Source of the DNA: Candidatus Chloroploca asiatica | Lineage (GTDB): Bacteria; Chloroflexota; Chloroflexia; Chloroflexales; Chloroflexaceae | Assembly (NCBI RefSeq): GCF_002532075.1 | Contig: NZ_LYXE01000050.1 | Location: 26,501-90,500, forward strand | DNA length: 64,000 nt | Direction of reading: 5' to 3' | Part shown: positions 7,334-16,779 of the stretch, one piece after another | Numbering within the stretch: the stretch's first letter is position 1 | Layout of the letters: each line of letters starts with the position of its first letter | Translations under genes and position numbers: made by a program | Notes under the pieces: generated by a model | Database searches by the model: none | Told to the model about the DNA's origin: nothing | The model's input: the letters and a program-made list of their open reading frames with translations, nothing else

Positions 7334-8463
7334 TCCCCACCACACATCGGGGGAGCCTGTATACCCGGCTCTTCCTCGCCCACCTGCTGGTGATCGTCGC
7401 CGGCACGGCGACCCTCCTGGCAGTGACATTGCTCACCGCGCACACCCTGCACGACCGACTGATGATTGCCATGCTCGGCCCGGAGCTAGCGCTCGCGGCT
7501 GACCCTGCCATGGACGCAATGGAGCGGGCGACGAACGATGTCTTTGAAGCGGCCATGATACAGGCGCTGTTGATCAGCAGCGGCGCGGCCAGCCTTGTGG
7601 CCGTGGTGGTCAGCCTGCTCCTCTCACGGCGGATTGTATGGCCGATCCAGCGTCTGCTCGACGCCAGCCGCCGCATCGCCATGGGGCACTACAGCGAGCG
7701 GGTGCCCGCCGCCGGCAATGATGAACTGGCCGCGCTTGCCAGCCAGTTCAACACCATGGCTGACGCCCTTGAGTCAGCCGAACGACGGCGTGTTGCGCTG
7801 ATCGGCGATGTAGCCCACGAGTTGCGCACGCCCCTGGCAACGATCGAAGGCTATGCCGAAGGTGCGATCGATGGGGTGGTTGCAACCAATGATGCGACCT
7901 GGGCGCTGATTCTGGATGAGGCTGGTCGGCTGCGGCGCCTAGTGACCGACCTCCAGGAGCTCTCGCGTGCGGAGGCGCGGCAACTGCCGCTTCACCCCAC
8001 CTTGATCCCACCGGCAGCCTTGGTCGAGCGTGTCCTCGCCCGGCTCGCACCGCAGTTTGCCGAGAAGGGCGTCATTCTACGGCAGGAACTGTCGGCATCC
8101 GCCCCAGCGATCCTGGTCGACCCGGATCGCATCACACAGGTGCTGATCAATCTATTGGGCAATGCCCTGCAGCACACGCCGCCCGGCGGGATCGTCACCA
8201 TCAGCGTCATTCCTGAGCCGTACGCCATGCGCTTTCAAATTCAGGACACCGGCAGCGGAATTGCTGCCGAGCACGTGCCCCATCTCTTTGAGCGCTTCTA
8301 CCGGGTTGACAAAGCGCGTGCGCGTACGACTGGCGGCAGCGGGATCGGCCTGACCATCAGCAAGGCACTGATCGAGGCCCATGGCGGCACAATCTGGGTG
8401 GAGAGTGCTGGGTTGGGTCAGGGCACGGTTGTTCGTTTCATCCTACCCACGCAGCATGCTTGA
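7330..8463 (+). CDS. Membrane sensor histidine kinase
   Basis: 377 residues. Two transmembrane segments (~15-40 and ~75-97) flank a short extracytoplasmic loop, followed by a HAMP domain, the H-box 'DVAHELRTPLA' (His ~162), the N-box 'LINLLGNALQHTP', and the G boxes 'DTGSGIA' and 'GGSGIGLTIS'. All catalytic elements look intact. It should autophosphorylate on histidine, but the regulator encoded just upstream has no receiver to accept the phosphate. The kinase is therefore either orphaned or paired with a regulator elsewhere. Confidence 0.9.
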   Translation: MIPTTHRGSLYTRLFLAHLLVIVAGTATLLAVTLLTAHTLHDRLMIAMLGPELALAADPAMDAMERATNDVFEAAMIQALLISSGAASLVAVVVSLLLSRRIVWPIQRLLDASRRIAMGHYSERVPAAGNDELAALASQFNTMADALESAERRRVALIGDVAHELRTPLATIEGYAEGAIDGVVATNDATWALILDEAGRLRRLVTDLQELSRAEARQLPLHPTLIPPAALVERVLARLAPQFAEKGVILRQELSASAPAILVDPDRITQVLINLLGNALQHTPPGGIVTISVIPEPYAMRFQIQDTGSGIAAEHVPHLFERFYRVDKARARTTGGSGIGLTISKALIEAHGGTIWVESAGLGQGTVVRFILPTQHA

Positions 8464-8519
8464 CCAGATCTTGGACGTGCGGTTGCTCTTCGTAACCCCC
8501 GACATCCCTCGAAAACGGG

Positions 8520-8610
8520 CCAGGTCATCCTGCGTCGTGCGTGAGGTCGACGCCCAGCGGCGTTGGCGGTGATGTGAGTACCATCGACGGCGCTGGTTGA
8601 ACCACACCTG
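8520..8610 (-). pseudogene. Possible transposase fragment
   Basis: On the minus strand the frame reads '[11 protein letters not shown]', which resembles the conserved catalytic Asp segment of IS1182/IS5-type transposases (DGTxIxANA). No other part of a transposase is seen and no terminal repeats are visible. The fragment lies exactly where the following acetyltransferase has lost its N-terminus, which fits an old insertion and deletion. Confidence 0.3.
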
Positions 8611-8649
8611 AGTGAGCGCCCGAGCATCCACCCGAGCGCACGCATACAG

Positions 8650-9150
8650 GCATGTCGTCTCGGCAGTTGGACTGAAATTGGGCCAGAGAGCGAACTGGTC
8701 GAGAGCGAATTTGGCGACTATAGCTACTGTGCGGGCGACAACCAGATTATCTATGCTACGATTGGGCGCTTCTGCTCGATCGCCTCGCATGTGCGGATCA
8801 ATCCTGGCAACCACCCGGTCGAGCGGGTGACTCAGCATCATCTGACCTACCGGCGTGCCCAGTACGGCTTTGCCGAGCGCGATTATACCGACTTCTTCGC
8901 CTGGCGGCGGGCGCACCACTGCCTGGTTGGCCACGATGTCTGGATCGGCCACGGCGCGATCATTTTGCCGGGGGTTACGGTTGGCATCGGGGCCGTGATT
9001 GGCGCAGGTGCGGTGGTGAGCCGCGATGTCGAGGCGTACATGATTGTGGGAGGCGTCCCGGCTCGTCCCATCCGGCGACGTCTTCCCGAGGCGATCGCGG
9101 CGCGGTTGCTCGCGATCGCCTGGTGGGATTGGGATCGCGCTGGAGTGGTT
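8650..9150 (+). pseudogene. Hexapeptide-repeat acetyltransferase remnant (Vat / phosphonate-associated type)
   Basis: In one frame from about 8650 the sequence reads '[20 protein letters not shown]', '[19 protein letters not shown]', '[16 protein letters not shown]', '[17 protein letters not shown]', '[13 protein letters not shown]' and 'IAWWDWDRA'. This is a left-handed beta-helix acetyltransferase of the DapD/GlmU-related, Vat-like group. No start codon with a ribosome-binding site precedes the conserved part, and the first ~10 residues are replaced by sequence with no match. After 'WWDWD' the family's C-terminus is also lost. A shortened protein from the ATG at 8791 would lack the first coils. 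Confidence 0.7.
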
Positions 9151-9319
9151 TGCCACCCGGCTGAAGGGAGGCTTAGGGGCACGCGTGTGATCAGGATGCG
9201 ACGAAGTCATCGCCAATCCGAACGTGGGGAAAGTTCGCCATTACGTGCGTTCTCCTCATTGAGATGCAAAGACTCGCCCCTTGACAACCGAGCATCCTCT
9301 CGGTCGCAATACCTGCCGC

Positions 9320-9515
9320 CCCATCCACTGTCGCTGGCATCCCAAGAGCCTGCTCCAGGCGCGCACCCGAGAAGGTCGAAGCACTGACCTTCGTGTGACA
9401 GCGCCAGTACACCTCACGCCCGGAGACGTGAAGATCGTCGAGCACGGTCTGGAGCGCCAGCAAACGTTGCTGTGCCGCCTCATCGGGCACGGTGGGCAAA
9501 AACGCCACCGATAAC
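9320..9515 (-). pseudogene. DUF1697 protein, C-terminal fragment
   Basis: The minus strand reads 'VAFLPTVPDEAAQQ', 'VSGREVYWRCH' and '[11 protein letters not shown]', matching the end of DUF1697 proteins. The N-terminal two thirds of the family ('LLRGINVGG...' onward) is absent, and the last few conserved residues after 'PATV' are replaced. It is a decayed gene within the same eroded interval as the acetyltransferase remnant. Confidence 0.6.
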
Positions 9516-9624
9516 GCATCCTCGGTGCCGTCTGGCTCGGTCGGTGGTGCTCCCGGCAGGTCTGAGTCGGCCCCTACCGCACGGGCCGAACACCGCTGAT
9601 GCTCGGCAGCAGCTATTTGTGCTT

Positions 9625-11202
9625 TCATGATGACCTCATGTGTTGCCACCGGGCCAGTAAAGCCAACCCTACCAGCGGCATACTGGCGGCCAGATAATAC
9701 CAGGGTATTCCCAACGCCAATGCTGCCGGTGTCGCGCCGGTGATGTCGAAGGCGGCCAGCCCGTTCAGCGGGCCGAGGTACCAGAAGCTGAGCAGCAGGA
9801 TTTGCAACGGCCGTTCCGATCTTCCTACCGCGCCTAACCCCAAGGCCAGTGCCGGAATAAACCACGCCCCAGCCCAAAAGCCGGGCAGTAACGCCGGTTC
9901 CGCTAGGAACCGGCGCAGTACCCCGCCGCCCAGGATCACGTAGAGCACCATCCCGGCCGTCCAGGCAGCAGGCAGCTGCCGCCAGAGCGGGGCAGGGGCG
10001 CTAAAGAGCAGTTGTTCCACCCCATATTTGCGCTCGCGCACGCCCAATTCCGACCAGAGCGGTAGCGACCAGAGCCAGATAATCGGCAGCAGCCAGCGCT
10101 GCACGGTGGTCAATTCGGCTAGCAAACTCGCCAACATCAGGCCAGCGGCGACGACGTACCAGAGCAACGGACGTCCCTTGAGCAGCAATTTCAATTCGGT
10201 GGCGACCACGCGGGCAAAGAGGCCCAACGGATTCGTCGCGGTCGTAACTGGCGTTAATTGCGCAGCCCGCGCTGGCCCGTCACCTGGCCGAGCCAGGCGT
10301 GCGGTGCGGCCAAACCCCGGCCAGAGCGTCGCCAAGCGTGCTGGGAGTCGGCTTCTCGCGCGCTGCTTTGCACGGGGCGCGTGCCCCCGCGACGGATCAA
10401 AGCGGTCAAAGGGCAGGGCCGCGATGGCTGCCAACAACAGAGCTCCAACGCCTACCAACAGGCGTGGTCCGGCGACGGCCCGCCAATCAAACCCCGTCCA
10501 CACAAACGTCTGCAAGGTGGCCAACTCTGCCGTACCCAGGACAATACCGCCGCTGTAACTCGCCCCCTGCGCTTGGAGCGCGGCCGTCATTTCGCGCTCA
10601 ATGGCCGTAAAGCCGATGACCTGACCGCCCAGCAAGGGTAGGGTAAACAGCCAGAGGAAGAAGTAGAGGACATTGCCAGCCGTTTCCTGCAGCCAGGGGA
10701 TGCAGTCGAACAACACGGCCAAAGCGGCCACCAGCAACGCGACCGGCGCGGCGAACAGGAGGAAAGGCATGAGCAGGTGTGTCAGGTTGAGGCTTTTATC
10801 CTCGCCGTGAATCAACAGCATCGCCACGGACGCCAACACCAACACGCCGACGATGACCAGCAGGACGGCCGTATTGCTGACGAATTTGCCCAGGGTGTAG
10901 GCCGCTTTGTGCAGCGGCGTAGCGGCCAGAATCTGACCGACGCCGGTCTGCCGGTCTAAGGTCACATTGCCCCGCGTGACATAGAAGCCGATCAGTGAGA
11001 GAAAAAAGGCCAGCGTGACAGCCATCAGCATCCCAATCCAGGCGGCGTTGTAGACGCCCCGGTAGGCACCCAAGCGCAACATGAAGAAGCCGTCCAGCAC
11101 CTGGTAGCCGAGCAGGACGGCCAGGGTGATGATCATCACAAAACTAAAGCGGCGCGTCCGCTCACGGAAGTCGGCCAGGGCCAGGTGGGCAAGAGCGCTC
11201 AT
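9625..11202 (-). CDS. ABC-2 type transporter permease
   Basis: 525 residues from the ATG at 11202, which overlaps the upstream ATPase stop as ATGA. The protein is largely hydrophobic with about twelve predicted membrane helices in two groups (~20-245 and ~345-520), separated by a basic, Arg- and Pro-rich linker. The early segment 'FYVTRGNVTLDRQTGVGQIL' with 'ATPLHKAAYTLGKF' is typical of ABC-2 exporters. With the ATPase it should form an inner-membrane exporter. The substrate is unknown. The ATPase lies directly upstream in the same operon. Confidence 0.82.
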   Translation of the reverse strand: MSALAHLALADFRERTRRFSFVMIITLAVLLGYQVLDGFFMLRLGAYRGVYNAAWIGMLMAVTLAFFLSLIGFYVTRGNVTLDRQTGVGQILAATPLHKAAYTLGKFVSNTAVLLVIVGVLVLASVAMLLIHGEDKSLNLTHLLMPFLLFAAPVALLVAALAVLFDCIPWLQETAGNVLYFFLWLFTLPLLGGQVIGFTAIEREMTAALQAQGASYSGGIVLGTAELATLQTFVWTGFDWRAVAGPRLLVGVGALLLAAIAALPFDRFDPSRGHAPRAKQRARSRLPARLATLWPGFGRTARLARPGDGPARAAQLTPVTTATNPLGLFARVVATELKLLLKGRPLLWYVVAAGLMLASLLAELTTVQRWLLPIIWLWSLPLWSELGVRERKYGVEQLLFSAPAPLWRQLPAAWTAGMVLYVILGGGVLRRFLAEPALLPGFWAGAWFIPALALGLGAVGRSERPLQILLLSFWYLGPLNGLAAFDITGATPAALALGIPWYYLAASMPLVGLALLARWQHMRSS

Positions 11203-12080
11203 ACGGTTGTCTCCGGTCGCTGGGCTACGCAATAGAGATACGCGTCCTCCAGGCTAGGCGGAAGCGCGGCGGCGTCGGGGTGGGGCGGGCTGTCGCTGAC
11301 GATGCGGGCCAAAGCGCCATCCGGGCGGCGGACAATGTTGACGACGCGGTGGGTTTGGCGAACAGCCGTCAACGCGTCGCTCGGCAGCAGCCAACCCCAG
11401 ACCTTGCCGGCCACCGCTTGCAGGAGTTCCTCTGGCAGGGCGTGGCGTAGCAGACGGCCACCCGCAATCAAGGCAATGCTCGTAGCCGTCGCTTCCACAT
11501 CGGAGACAATGTGGGTCGAGAGCATCACAATCCGCTCGCCGGCTAAATCGGCGATCAGGTTGCGGAAACGGGCGCGTTCCTCGGGATCGAGGCCGACGGT
11601 CGGCTCGTCCACAATCAGCAGATGCGGGTCGTTGAGCAGCGCCTGGGCGATGCCTACCCGCTGCCGCATCCCGCCGGAAAAGCCGCCAATCGGTCGGTAG
11701 GCGACCTCGCTCAGATTAAGTAGTTGCAGCAGTTCGTCAATGCGGCGGCGCGCCTGTTTGCGTTCCAGCCCCTTCACCGCCGCCAGGTAGCTGAGAAATT
11801 CCACCGCATTCAGGTTCGGATAGACGCCAAAATCCTGGGGCAGGTAGCCCAACACCCGGCGCAAAGCGTCAGGCTGGCGGGCGATGTCGGCCCCGTTCCA
11901 GGCAATCGCGCCGCTGGTGGGTTGGGTAATGGTGGCGATCATGCGCATCACCGTGGATTTGCCCGCGCCATTTGGTCCCAGCAATCCCACGATGCCCGGC
12001 CCCAGGTGCAAGCTGAAATCGCGCAGCGCCCAAACACCGCCCCGATACTGTTTGCTGACATGCTCAAGCTGTAACTGCAT
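11199..12080 (-). CDS. ABC transporter ATP-binding protein
   Basis: 293 residues from the second of two adjacent ATGs (12080), better placed relative to the AAGGAG site than the first. Walker A 'LLGPNGAGKST', Q-loop 'YLPQDFGVYPNL', signature 'FSGGMRQRVGIAQALL', Walker B 'LLIVDEPTVGLD' and the H-loop 'STHIVSDVE' are all present. It energises the permease downstream, with which it is translationally coupled. The ATPase style ('VGLDPEERARFRNL') is that of multidrug or bacteriocin-immunity type exporters. Confidence 0.9.
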   Translation of the reverse strand: MQLQLEHVSKQYRGGVWALRDFSLHLGPGIVGLLGPNGAGKSTVMRMIATITQPTSGAIAWNGADIARQPDALRRVLGYLPQDFGVYPNLNAVEFLSYLAAVKGLERKQARRRIDELLQLLNLSEVAYRPIGGFSGGMRQRVGIAQALLNDPHLLIVDEPTVGLDPEERARFRNLIADLAGERIVMLSTHIVSDVEATATSIALIAGGRLLRHALPEELLQAVAGKVWGWLLPSDALTAVRQTHRVVNIVRRPDGALARIVSDSPPHPDAAALPPSLEDAYLYCVAQRPETTV

Positions 12081-12205
12081 CATGCGCTCCTTGCAATGTT
12101 TTCCAGCGCCAACTGGCCTGGCACGCACACCACGTCTACGGCTGGCCGTAATGACGGGCAATGGCGCGGAAGACCTCAACGGTTTCGTGACAGACCCAAC
12201 ACCCC

Positions 12206-12583
12206 TTACTGAGCGAGCCGGCTCACATAAAAATCCACCAAAGGTATAGCTATCCAGAACATCACCGTCCATGCGCCGATGGCATAGGCCAGGGGAATAC
12301 TTAGCAAGCACAGCAGCACGGAGATCGCAGTCCGCCATTTCTCTATCCTGAGATGAGGTATGGGCAAGGCAACACGCAAGAGCTTTTTCCGATGCGCATG
12401 CCAGAACACGATACCATCAAGTGCATTGATTGCTCCAATGACCACCGCATAAAGCGCATAGGCCATTGGTTCGGTTGAATAGTCGCTCAGTACCGCTTGA
12501 AAAAAAGGTATTAATGCCACTAATGCCAAATAAGGGATATTAAGCGCCAGCAAGGTACCATCAAGCCGCTGAATAAGACTCAA
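12206..12583 (-). pseudogene. TMEM175-like (DUF1211) potassium-channel protein, C-terminal half only
   Basis: The 125-residue frame reads 'RLDGTLLALNIPYLALVALI', then 'PFFQAVLSDYSTEPMAYALY' and several hydrophobic helices ending in a short tail. This corresponds to the second half of the TMEM175/DUF1211 family. The N-terminal half, with the family's FSDG-type motif, is missing and is not found in other frames immediately upstream. The truncated FtsX gene abuts it, consistent with a deletion that joined two damaged genes. Confidence 0.5.
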
Positions 12584-12631
12584 TTGCCGATTTGGTTGTG
12601 TCCATCTGTTACCTCGTATCTTCGCGATGGG

Positions 12632-13615
12632 CTAAGCGTCGATAAATTGCTCAGTCTCTTCCGCGCTACGCAACCCGTGAGTTCTGTCAGTGGTGACAGC
12701 CATAGCGCTAGTTGGCAATGGCACCGATTTGATGTCGGCCACTCGCAGGCCAATTGCTTTCATCACGCCGATTTCGCGGTAGTCATCCTCGATTTTCGCC
12801 AGTAAGGTGAAGCGAATGCACAAGAACGCAATCGCAAGCACCAGGACACTGACCAGCAGGATCACCGCGATCATCAATCCATCGGAGAGCCCATTGAGTA
12901 ATCTGAAGAGCGGATACGTGATCGTCGGACCATTGGCATCAAGGGCTGCGGCAGTGTACGCGGTTTCGAATGCGCCAAGGGTGGCGAGATCGTGTAACCG
13001 GAACTCAATCAGGTATTCGATACTGCCATGCTCCCTGAGTTGCGCAAAGTCGCTCGGACTCACGAGAAAGCGCTTTGATGAGGCGAGCAGCGGCTGCATC
13101 TGTGAGTCGCGGAGCGCTCCTGCGATCAGAAATGCTGTACCAGCCACCTCAACCGTGTCGCCGATCCTGGCGCTGCCATCTTGTACATAGCTGATGGGAA
13201 CATAGATCTCCCCATCGGATGGCTGGATGATGTTTCCATCAAGATCGAGCAAGAAGTCGAAGGTTTTGCTTTGTACCGCGAGGCCGTTATCCTGAACGCT
13301 CCCCGCAAGCGAACGCTCGGCAAACCTGAACTGCGCGCCCTCGATGTTGAGAAATTCGAGCACCTGAGACTCCGCGATGAGGTCGTTTTGCGCCGCAAAC
13401 GTTGCCAGACGTGCTGTATCCAATTCGCCTGTGTGCATTTGCATAAAATGCGGTGTTTTCGCCCGCGTCATGAGTGTGTCGATGGCCCCGGCAAGGTTCA
13501 CGACCAGGATGGCTGCCAGGGCAACCAGCAGCGCCGCCGCCGCGATAAAGAGCATGGTCGTCAGCGTAATCGCTTTACGCTTGAGCATATCGTTGCGGAT
13601 GGCCCGGTAATACAT
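12632..13615 (-). pseudogene. FtsX-family ABC permease, truncated after the first transmembrane block
   Basis: 327 residues. The family pattern is present from the start: an N-terminal transmembrane helix (~15-42), a long extracytoplasmic domain, a helix near 245-275, then 'IEDDYREIGVMKAIGLR'. Just after 'ADIK' the homology stops and a short unrelated tail runs to the stop codon. Related permeases are about 770 residues with three further helices, so this protein should not function. No partner ATPase lies beside it. Confidence 0.65.
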
Positions 13616-13698
13616 TGCGTCCCTCGGTATTTCTGTAGCGCGATCCGAAGACCCTCCAGATCGTCAGTTTGCTGAACTACGGGCTGAGCGCTCACTTC

Positions 13699-15660
13699 TC
13701 ACGTCATTGGGAACGCCAGTAGGTTCCAGTAGCCTAGCACCGCCAGTGTCGCCAGCCCCAGCAGGGTCAGGCCGGTGTAGTGCAATCGTCCCGGCAGGCT
13801 CCAGTAGGCGTTGCCCGCGTTCCCTGTACCGCGCCAGGCCATGCCGGTGAAGAGCACCATGCCTAGGCCGAGCAGGGCCAGGAGCCAGGGGATGGTCAGC
13901 ATCACCTGCAGTAGCGGCGTGGGGCCGAAGAAGACGCGCGGCATGACATTCGCCGGGTCGCTGTCGGTTAATGTGCCGACGAACGTCACCACAAAGCCCA
14001 GTAACCCAAGGCCGAAGGCACCGGCGTTCCAGCGCGCCAGCCGCGCCGCAAGCGGCTGTGCCTGTTTGCGCCGCCAGGCGCCAATTAGCCAGCCGACGCC
14101 CGACAGGAGGCAGAGCAAGATCGTGCCGAGCAGCAGCAGCGCCGTCACCGGCGTTGTGGCGTACCAGGGCGCACGAAACGCCGCTGTGCCGGTGAGGCCG
14201 ACGAAGGCTGGGTTACCGTCGAGGCTGAACCAGGTACGCCCATCGGGGCCGCTGAAGAAGGCCAGGTACGCGGCGCGCTCGCTGTGGCGGAACAGCCCCG
14301 GCGCAACAGCGAGGTACGCCTCCGTCGCGCCTTCGACCATGAGCTGCAGTTCGCCCGCCGGACCAGCGCTGACGTGAACTGCTTCGAGCAGACGCAACAC
14401 CTTGCCGCCCCCGCTAACCTCGGCGCGGGCCAGGTGATACTCGCCGGCATAGGCGCTGATGAGCGCGGCGGTATCGGCCGACGGCGTTGGGGCGGGTGCA
14501 GGCGAAGTCGGGTAATAGCGATCCATAAAGGCGTTCCAGAGTTCGTCCGTCGCTGCTGCGCCGCCCGGCGCATTGTAGGCCACATACAGGCCCAGACGTT
14601 CCTCGGGCAGCAGATACATGCCGGCGCTGAAATGCACGATCGCGCCGCGATGGTAGAGCACCCGCCGACCGTTGCTCGTACGCTCCATCCACCCGTGGGC
14701 TATGCCGTCGATGCGTGGATCGGGTGTATAGAGCCGCTGCTGCATCTGTTGCACCGTCGTCGGCTGCAAGATGCTCGTCGGACTGTCGGGCAAGTGCGCC
14801 AGCATGAATCGCGCCATATCGGTGGCGGTCGTGCTCATCGATCCGGCTGGATACGGCCCGACGAAAACGAAGTTGCCGCGCAGGATATCGCCGTTGTATG
14901 GCGCGTAGCCCCCGGCGAGATCATCGGCAAAGTGTGCGGGCGGCGGCTGATCCAGCGTACTGCGCTCCATGCCGAGCGGCGCAAAGATCTGTTCCGCGAC
15001 GTACTGATCGAACGGGATGCCGCTGACGCGCTCGACCAGATACGCCGCGAGCGCCGTGCCATAGTTCGAGTAGGCCTGCACCTGGCCGGGTGGGAAGACA
15101 CGCACCGGCTGTCGGGTGATCAGGTAGTCGCGCAGTGGTAGGGTCGCTTCCGGCGTCAGCACGAACAACCCCTCGCCGACATCTTCAAAGCCCGGCGTGT
15201 GGCTCAGCAGGTGGGCCGGCGTGATTGGCTCCGCAAATGTCGCTGGAATGCTGAAGTCGAGATAGGTGTTCACGTCGGCGTGGCGATCGATCCGCCCCTG
15301 TTCGACGAGTTGCATCAGCGCCGTCCAGGTCACCGGTTTGGCTGCCGAACCAGTGCGGAAGAGCGTCTGCGCCGGATCGACCGGCCGGCGCGTCTCCAGA
15401 TCGGCGTAGCCGTAGCCCTGCGCAAACTGCACCTCGCCGTCTTTCACCACTGCCAGCGCCGCGCCGGGGATCTGCGCTTGGGCAAGCTGTTCAGTCACTA
15501 CTTCGTCGAAGAACGTCACCAGATCCGCCGGATCGACCAGATTGGAGCGGGCCGCTGTTACGATCGGCGGGCTGAACAGGCTGAGCAGGAATGCGACCAG
15601 TGCGACCCCTGCGTAGCCACGAGCGGAGCGCCGCGAGCCGAGAGTTGCGATCTGCTGCAT
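13699..15660 (-). CDS. Serine hydrolase, class C beta-lactamase / D-aminopeptidase fold with C-terminal membrane helices
   Basis: 653 residues from the ATG at 15660 (GGAG 8 nt upstream). An N-terminal signal peptide or anchor (~15-35) precedes the catalytic domain. The nucleophile motif SxxK is seen in 'FRTGSAAKPVTW' and the second motif YxN in 'YSNYGTALAAY'. The third motif appears as 'HRGA', an HxG-type variant. About four membrane helices follow in the last 170 residues. Family members act outside the membrane on peptidoglycan peptides, D-amino-acid peptides or esters; the substrate is not known. Confidence 0.85.
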   Translation of the reverse strand: MQQIATLGSRRSARGYAGVALVAFLLSLFSPPIVTAARSNLVDPADLVTFFDEVVTEQLAQAQIPGAALAVVKDGEVQFAQGYGYADLETRRPVDPAQTLFRTGSAAKPVTWTALMQLVEQGRIDRHADVNTYLDFSIPATFAEPITPAHLLSHTPGFEDVGEGLFVLTPEATLPLRDYLITRQPVRVFPPGQVQAYSNYGTALAAYLVERVSGIPFDQYVAEQIFAPLGMERSTLDQPPPAHFADDLAGGYAPYNGDILRGNFVFVGPYPAGSMSTTATDMARFMLAHLPDSPTSILQPTTVQQMQQRLYTPDPRIDGIAHGWMERTSNGRRVLYHRGAIVHFSAGMYLLPEERLGLYVAYNAPGGAAATDELWNAFMDRYYPTSPAPAPTPSADTAALISAYAGEYHLARAEVSGGGKVLRLLEAVHVSAGPAGELQLMVEGATEAYLAVAPGLFRHSERAAYLAFFSGPDGRTWFSLDGNPAFVGLTGTAAFRAPWYATTPVTALLLLGTILLCLLSGVGWLIGAWRRKQAQPLAARLARWNAGAFGLGLLGFVVTFVGTLTDSDPANVMPRVFFGPTPLLQVMLTIPWLLALLGLGMVLFTGMAWRGTGNAGNAYWSLPGRLHYTGLTLLGLATLAVLGYWNLLAFPMT

Positions 15661-15866
15661 TTCGTTGCTCCTGCATTCGTCCGGATGGCCTGCCTCCACC
15701 ATACCGCCCATTCCCGGCTAGATCGATACGCAGAAGCGCGGATCGTGCCGGTGCGCAAGACCGGGGTGTACTACGTACCGCGCTACGCGCTTGTGCGTAT
15801 GACATGTGCGAGCGCACCGTGCTAGGCTGGGGGCAGGGCAAGCGCACTGAGCAACGGGAGGGAACG

Positions 15867-15990
15867 ATGACAACTTGAACTGCTCTCGCTGGGCGTCGTC
15901 ATCGCCACGACGGTCGCCGTATGCCTGGCCTTCCCGCAGACATCAGCGCGCTCGTCTGGCGCACTTGCAGACCACGAACAGCTAATCTAA
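15867..15990 (+). pseudogene. Small membrane-segment ORF interrupted by a frameshift
   Basis: An ATG with a good upstream site (gggagggaacg) starts a frame that stops after three codons. In the +1 frame the sequence immediately continues as a hydrophobic peptide ('ELLSLGVVIATTVAVCLAF') with a polar tail, to a stop at 15990. A one-base indel would restore a protein of ~41 residues. It may equally be chance. The rest of 15661-16023 shows no gene. Confidence 0.25.
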
Positions 15991-16023
15991 GGCCGACAGA
16001 AGCAGTAGAAGCGGGGAGGATGT

Positions 16024-16596
16024 ATGAACACGATGTGGCAGAACTGGCTTGCCGTCAGCCGTCTCGCGGCACGGTTAGGCTATCGACGTGGTGAACCGCT
16101 CCAGTTCTTGAACCAGCGTCTCTGTGGCCTCTGGCTGATCTGGATCGGGGCGGTGATCCTGGTCAGTACGGCGCTGGGCGGCGCATGGTTGATCAACCCG
16201 ATCATCTTTGGCCTGGGCTATGTCGGCGGCATGGCGGTGATCTTCGGCATGCCGGCAGTGACGCAGCGTTTCTCGGATGGGCCAGAGTCGCGCTTTCAGG
16301 CGAATATGGGTACGCTCGCCATCGTGCTGATGTTCGTCTTGATGGCGCTGATCGCTGGGAGGTCGTTCGCGACGCTCGATTTCCGCACGATCTGGCTCGG
16401 TGCACTGCTGGCGACGGCATTGCACTTCATTCCATTCGCCGCAGTCCACGGGCCGCCGATGTTCCGACTGGCGATCCCGCTGACAATCAATGCACTGGTC
16501 GGGTTGCTCGTGCCCGCCGTTCCGTTTATGCTCATCGCCGTGATCGACGGCCTGATCAAGCTCGGTTTTGGTGTAGCGCTGGTTCGTCGAAAGTGA
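16024..16596 (+). CDS. Integral membrane protein of unknown function
   Basis: 190 residues from an ATG preceded by GGAGG. After a short basic amphipathic N-terminus there are about five or six transmembrane helices ('LCGLWLIWIGAVILV', 'PIIFGLGYVGGMAVIFG', 'NMGTLAIVLMFVLMALIAG' and later ones). No catalytic motif is visible and I do not recognise the family securely. It opens a run of plus-strand membrane and ABC genes, so a supporting role in that cluster is possible but unproven. Confidence 0.7.
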   Translation: MNTMWQNWLAVSRLAARLGYRRGEPLQFLNQRLCGLWLIWIGAVILVSTALGGAWLINPIIFGLGYVGGMAVIFGMPAVTQRFSDGPESRFQANMGTLAIVLMFVLMALIAGRSFATLDFRTIWLGALLATALHFIPFAAVHGPPMFRLAIPLTINALVGLLVPAVPFMLIAVIDGLIKLGFGVALVRRK

Positions 16597-16779
16597 AGAA
16601 AAGCCCCGTGGTAGAGCGTCAACCCGCCGGGTCGGCGCTTCACCACCCCCAATACGCACCGTCATACGCGAAAGTCTGAAGGCGTACGCGCCGCCAACCC
16701 GGTACGCTAGGGATAGCGGAGAGACTGTGGGCTGCGATACGGCAAAACAGTCTTGCAGCACACCAAGGAGAATGCCCCA

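Noticed and set aside
8464..9620. An intact insertion sequence
   Set aside because: Only a short transposase-like string is seen, with no terminal inverted repeats or target duplication.
14284..15141. 285-codon plus-strand ORF
   Set aside because: It lies entirely antisense to the serine hydrolase, which has clear catalytic motifs; the ORF is a GC-rich shadow.
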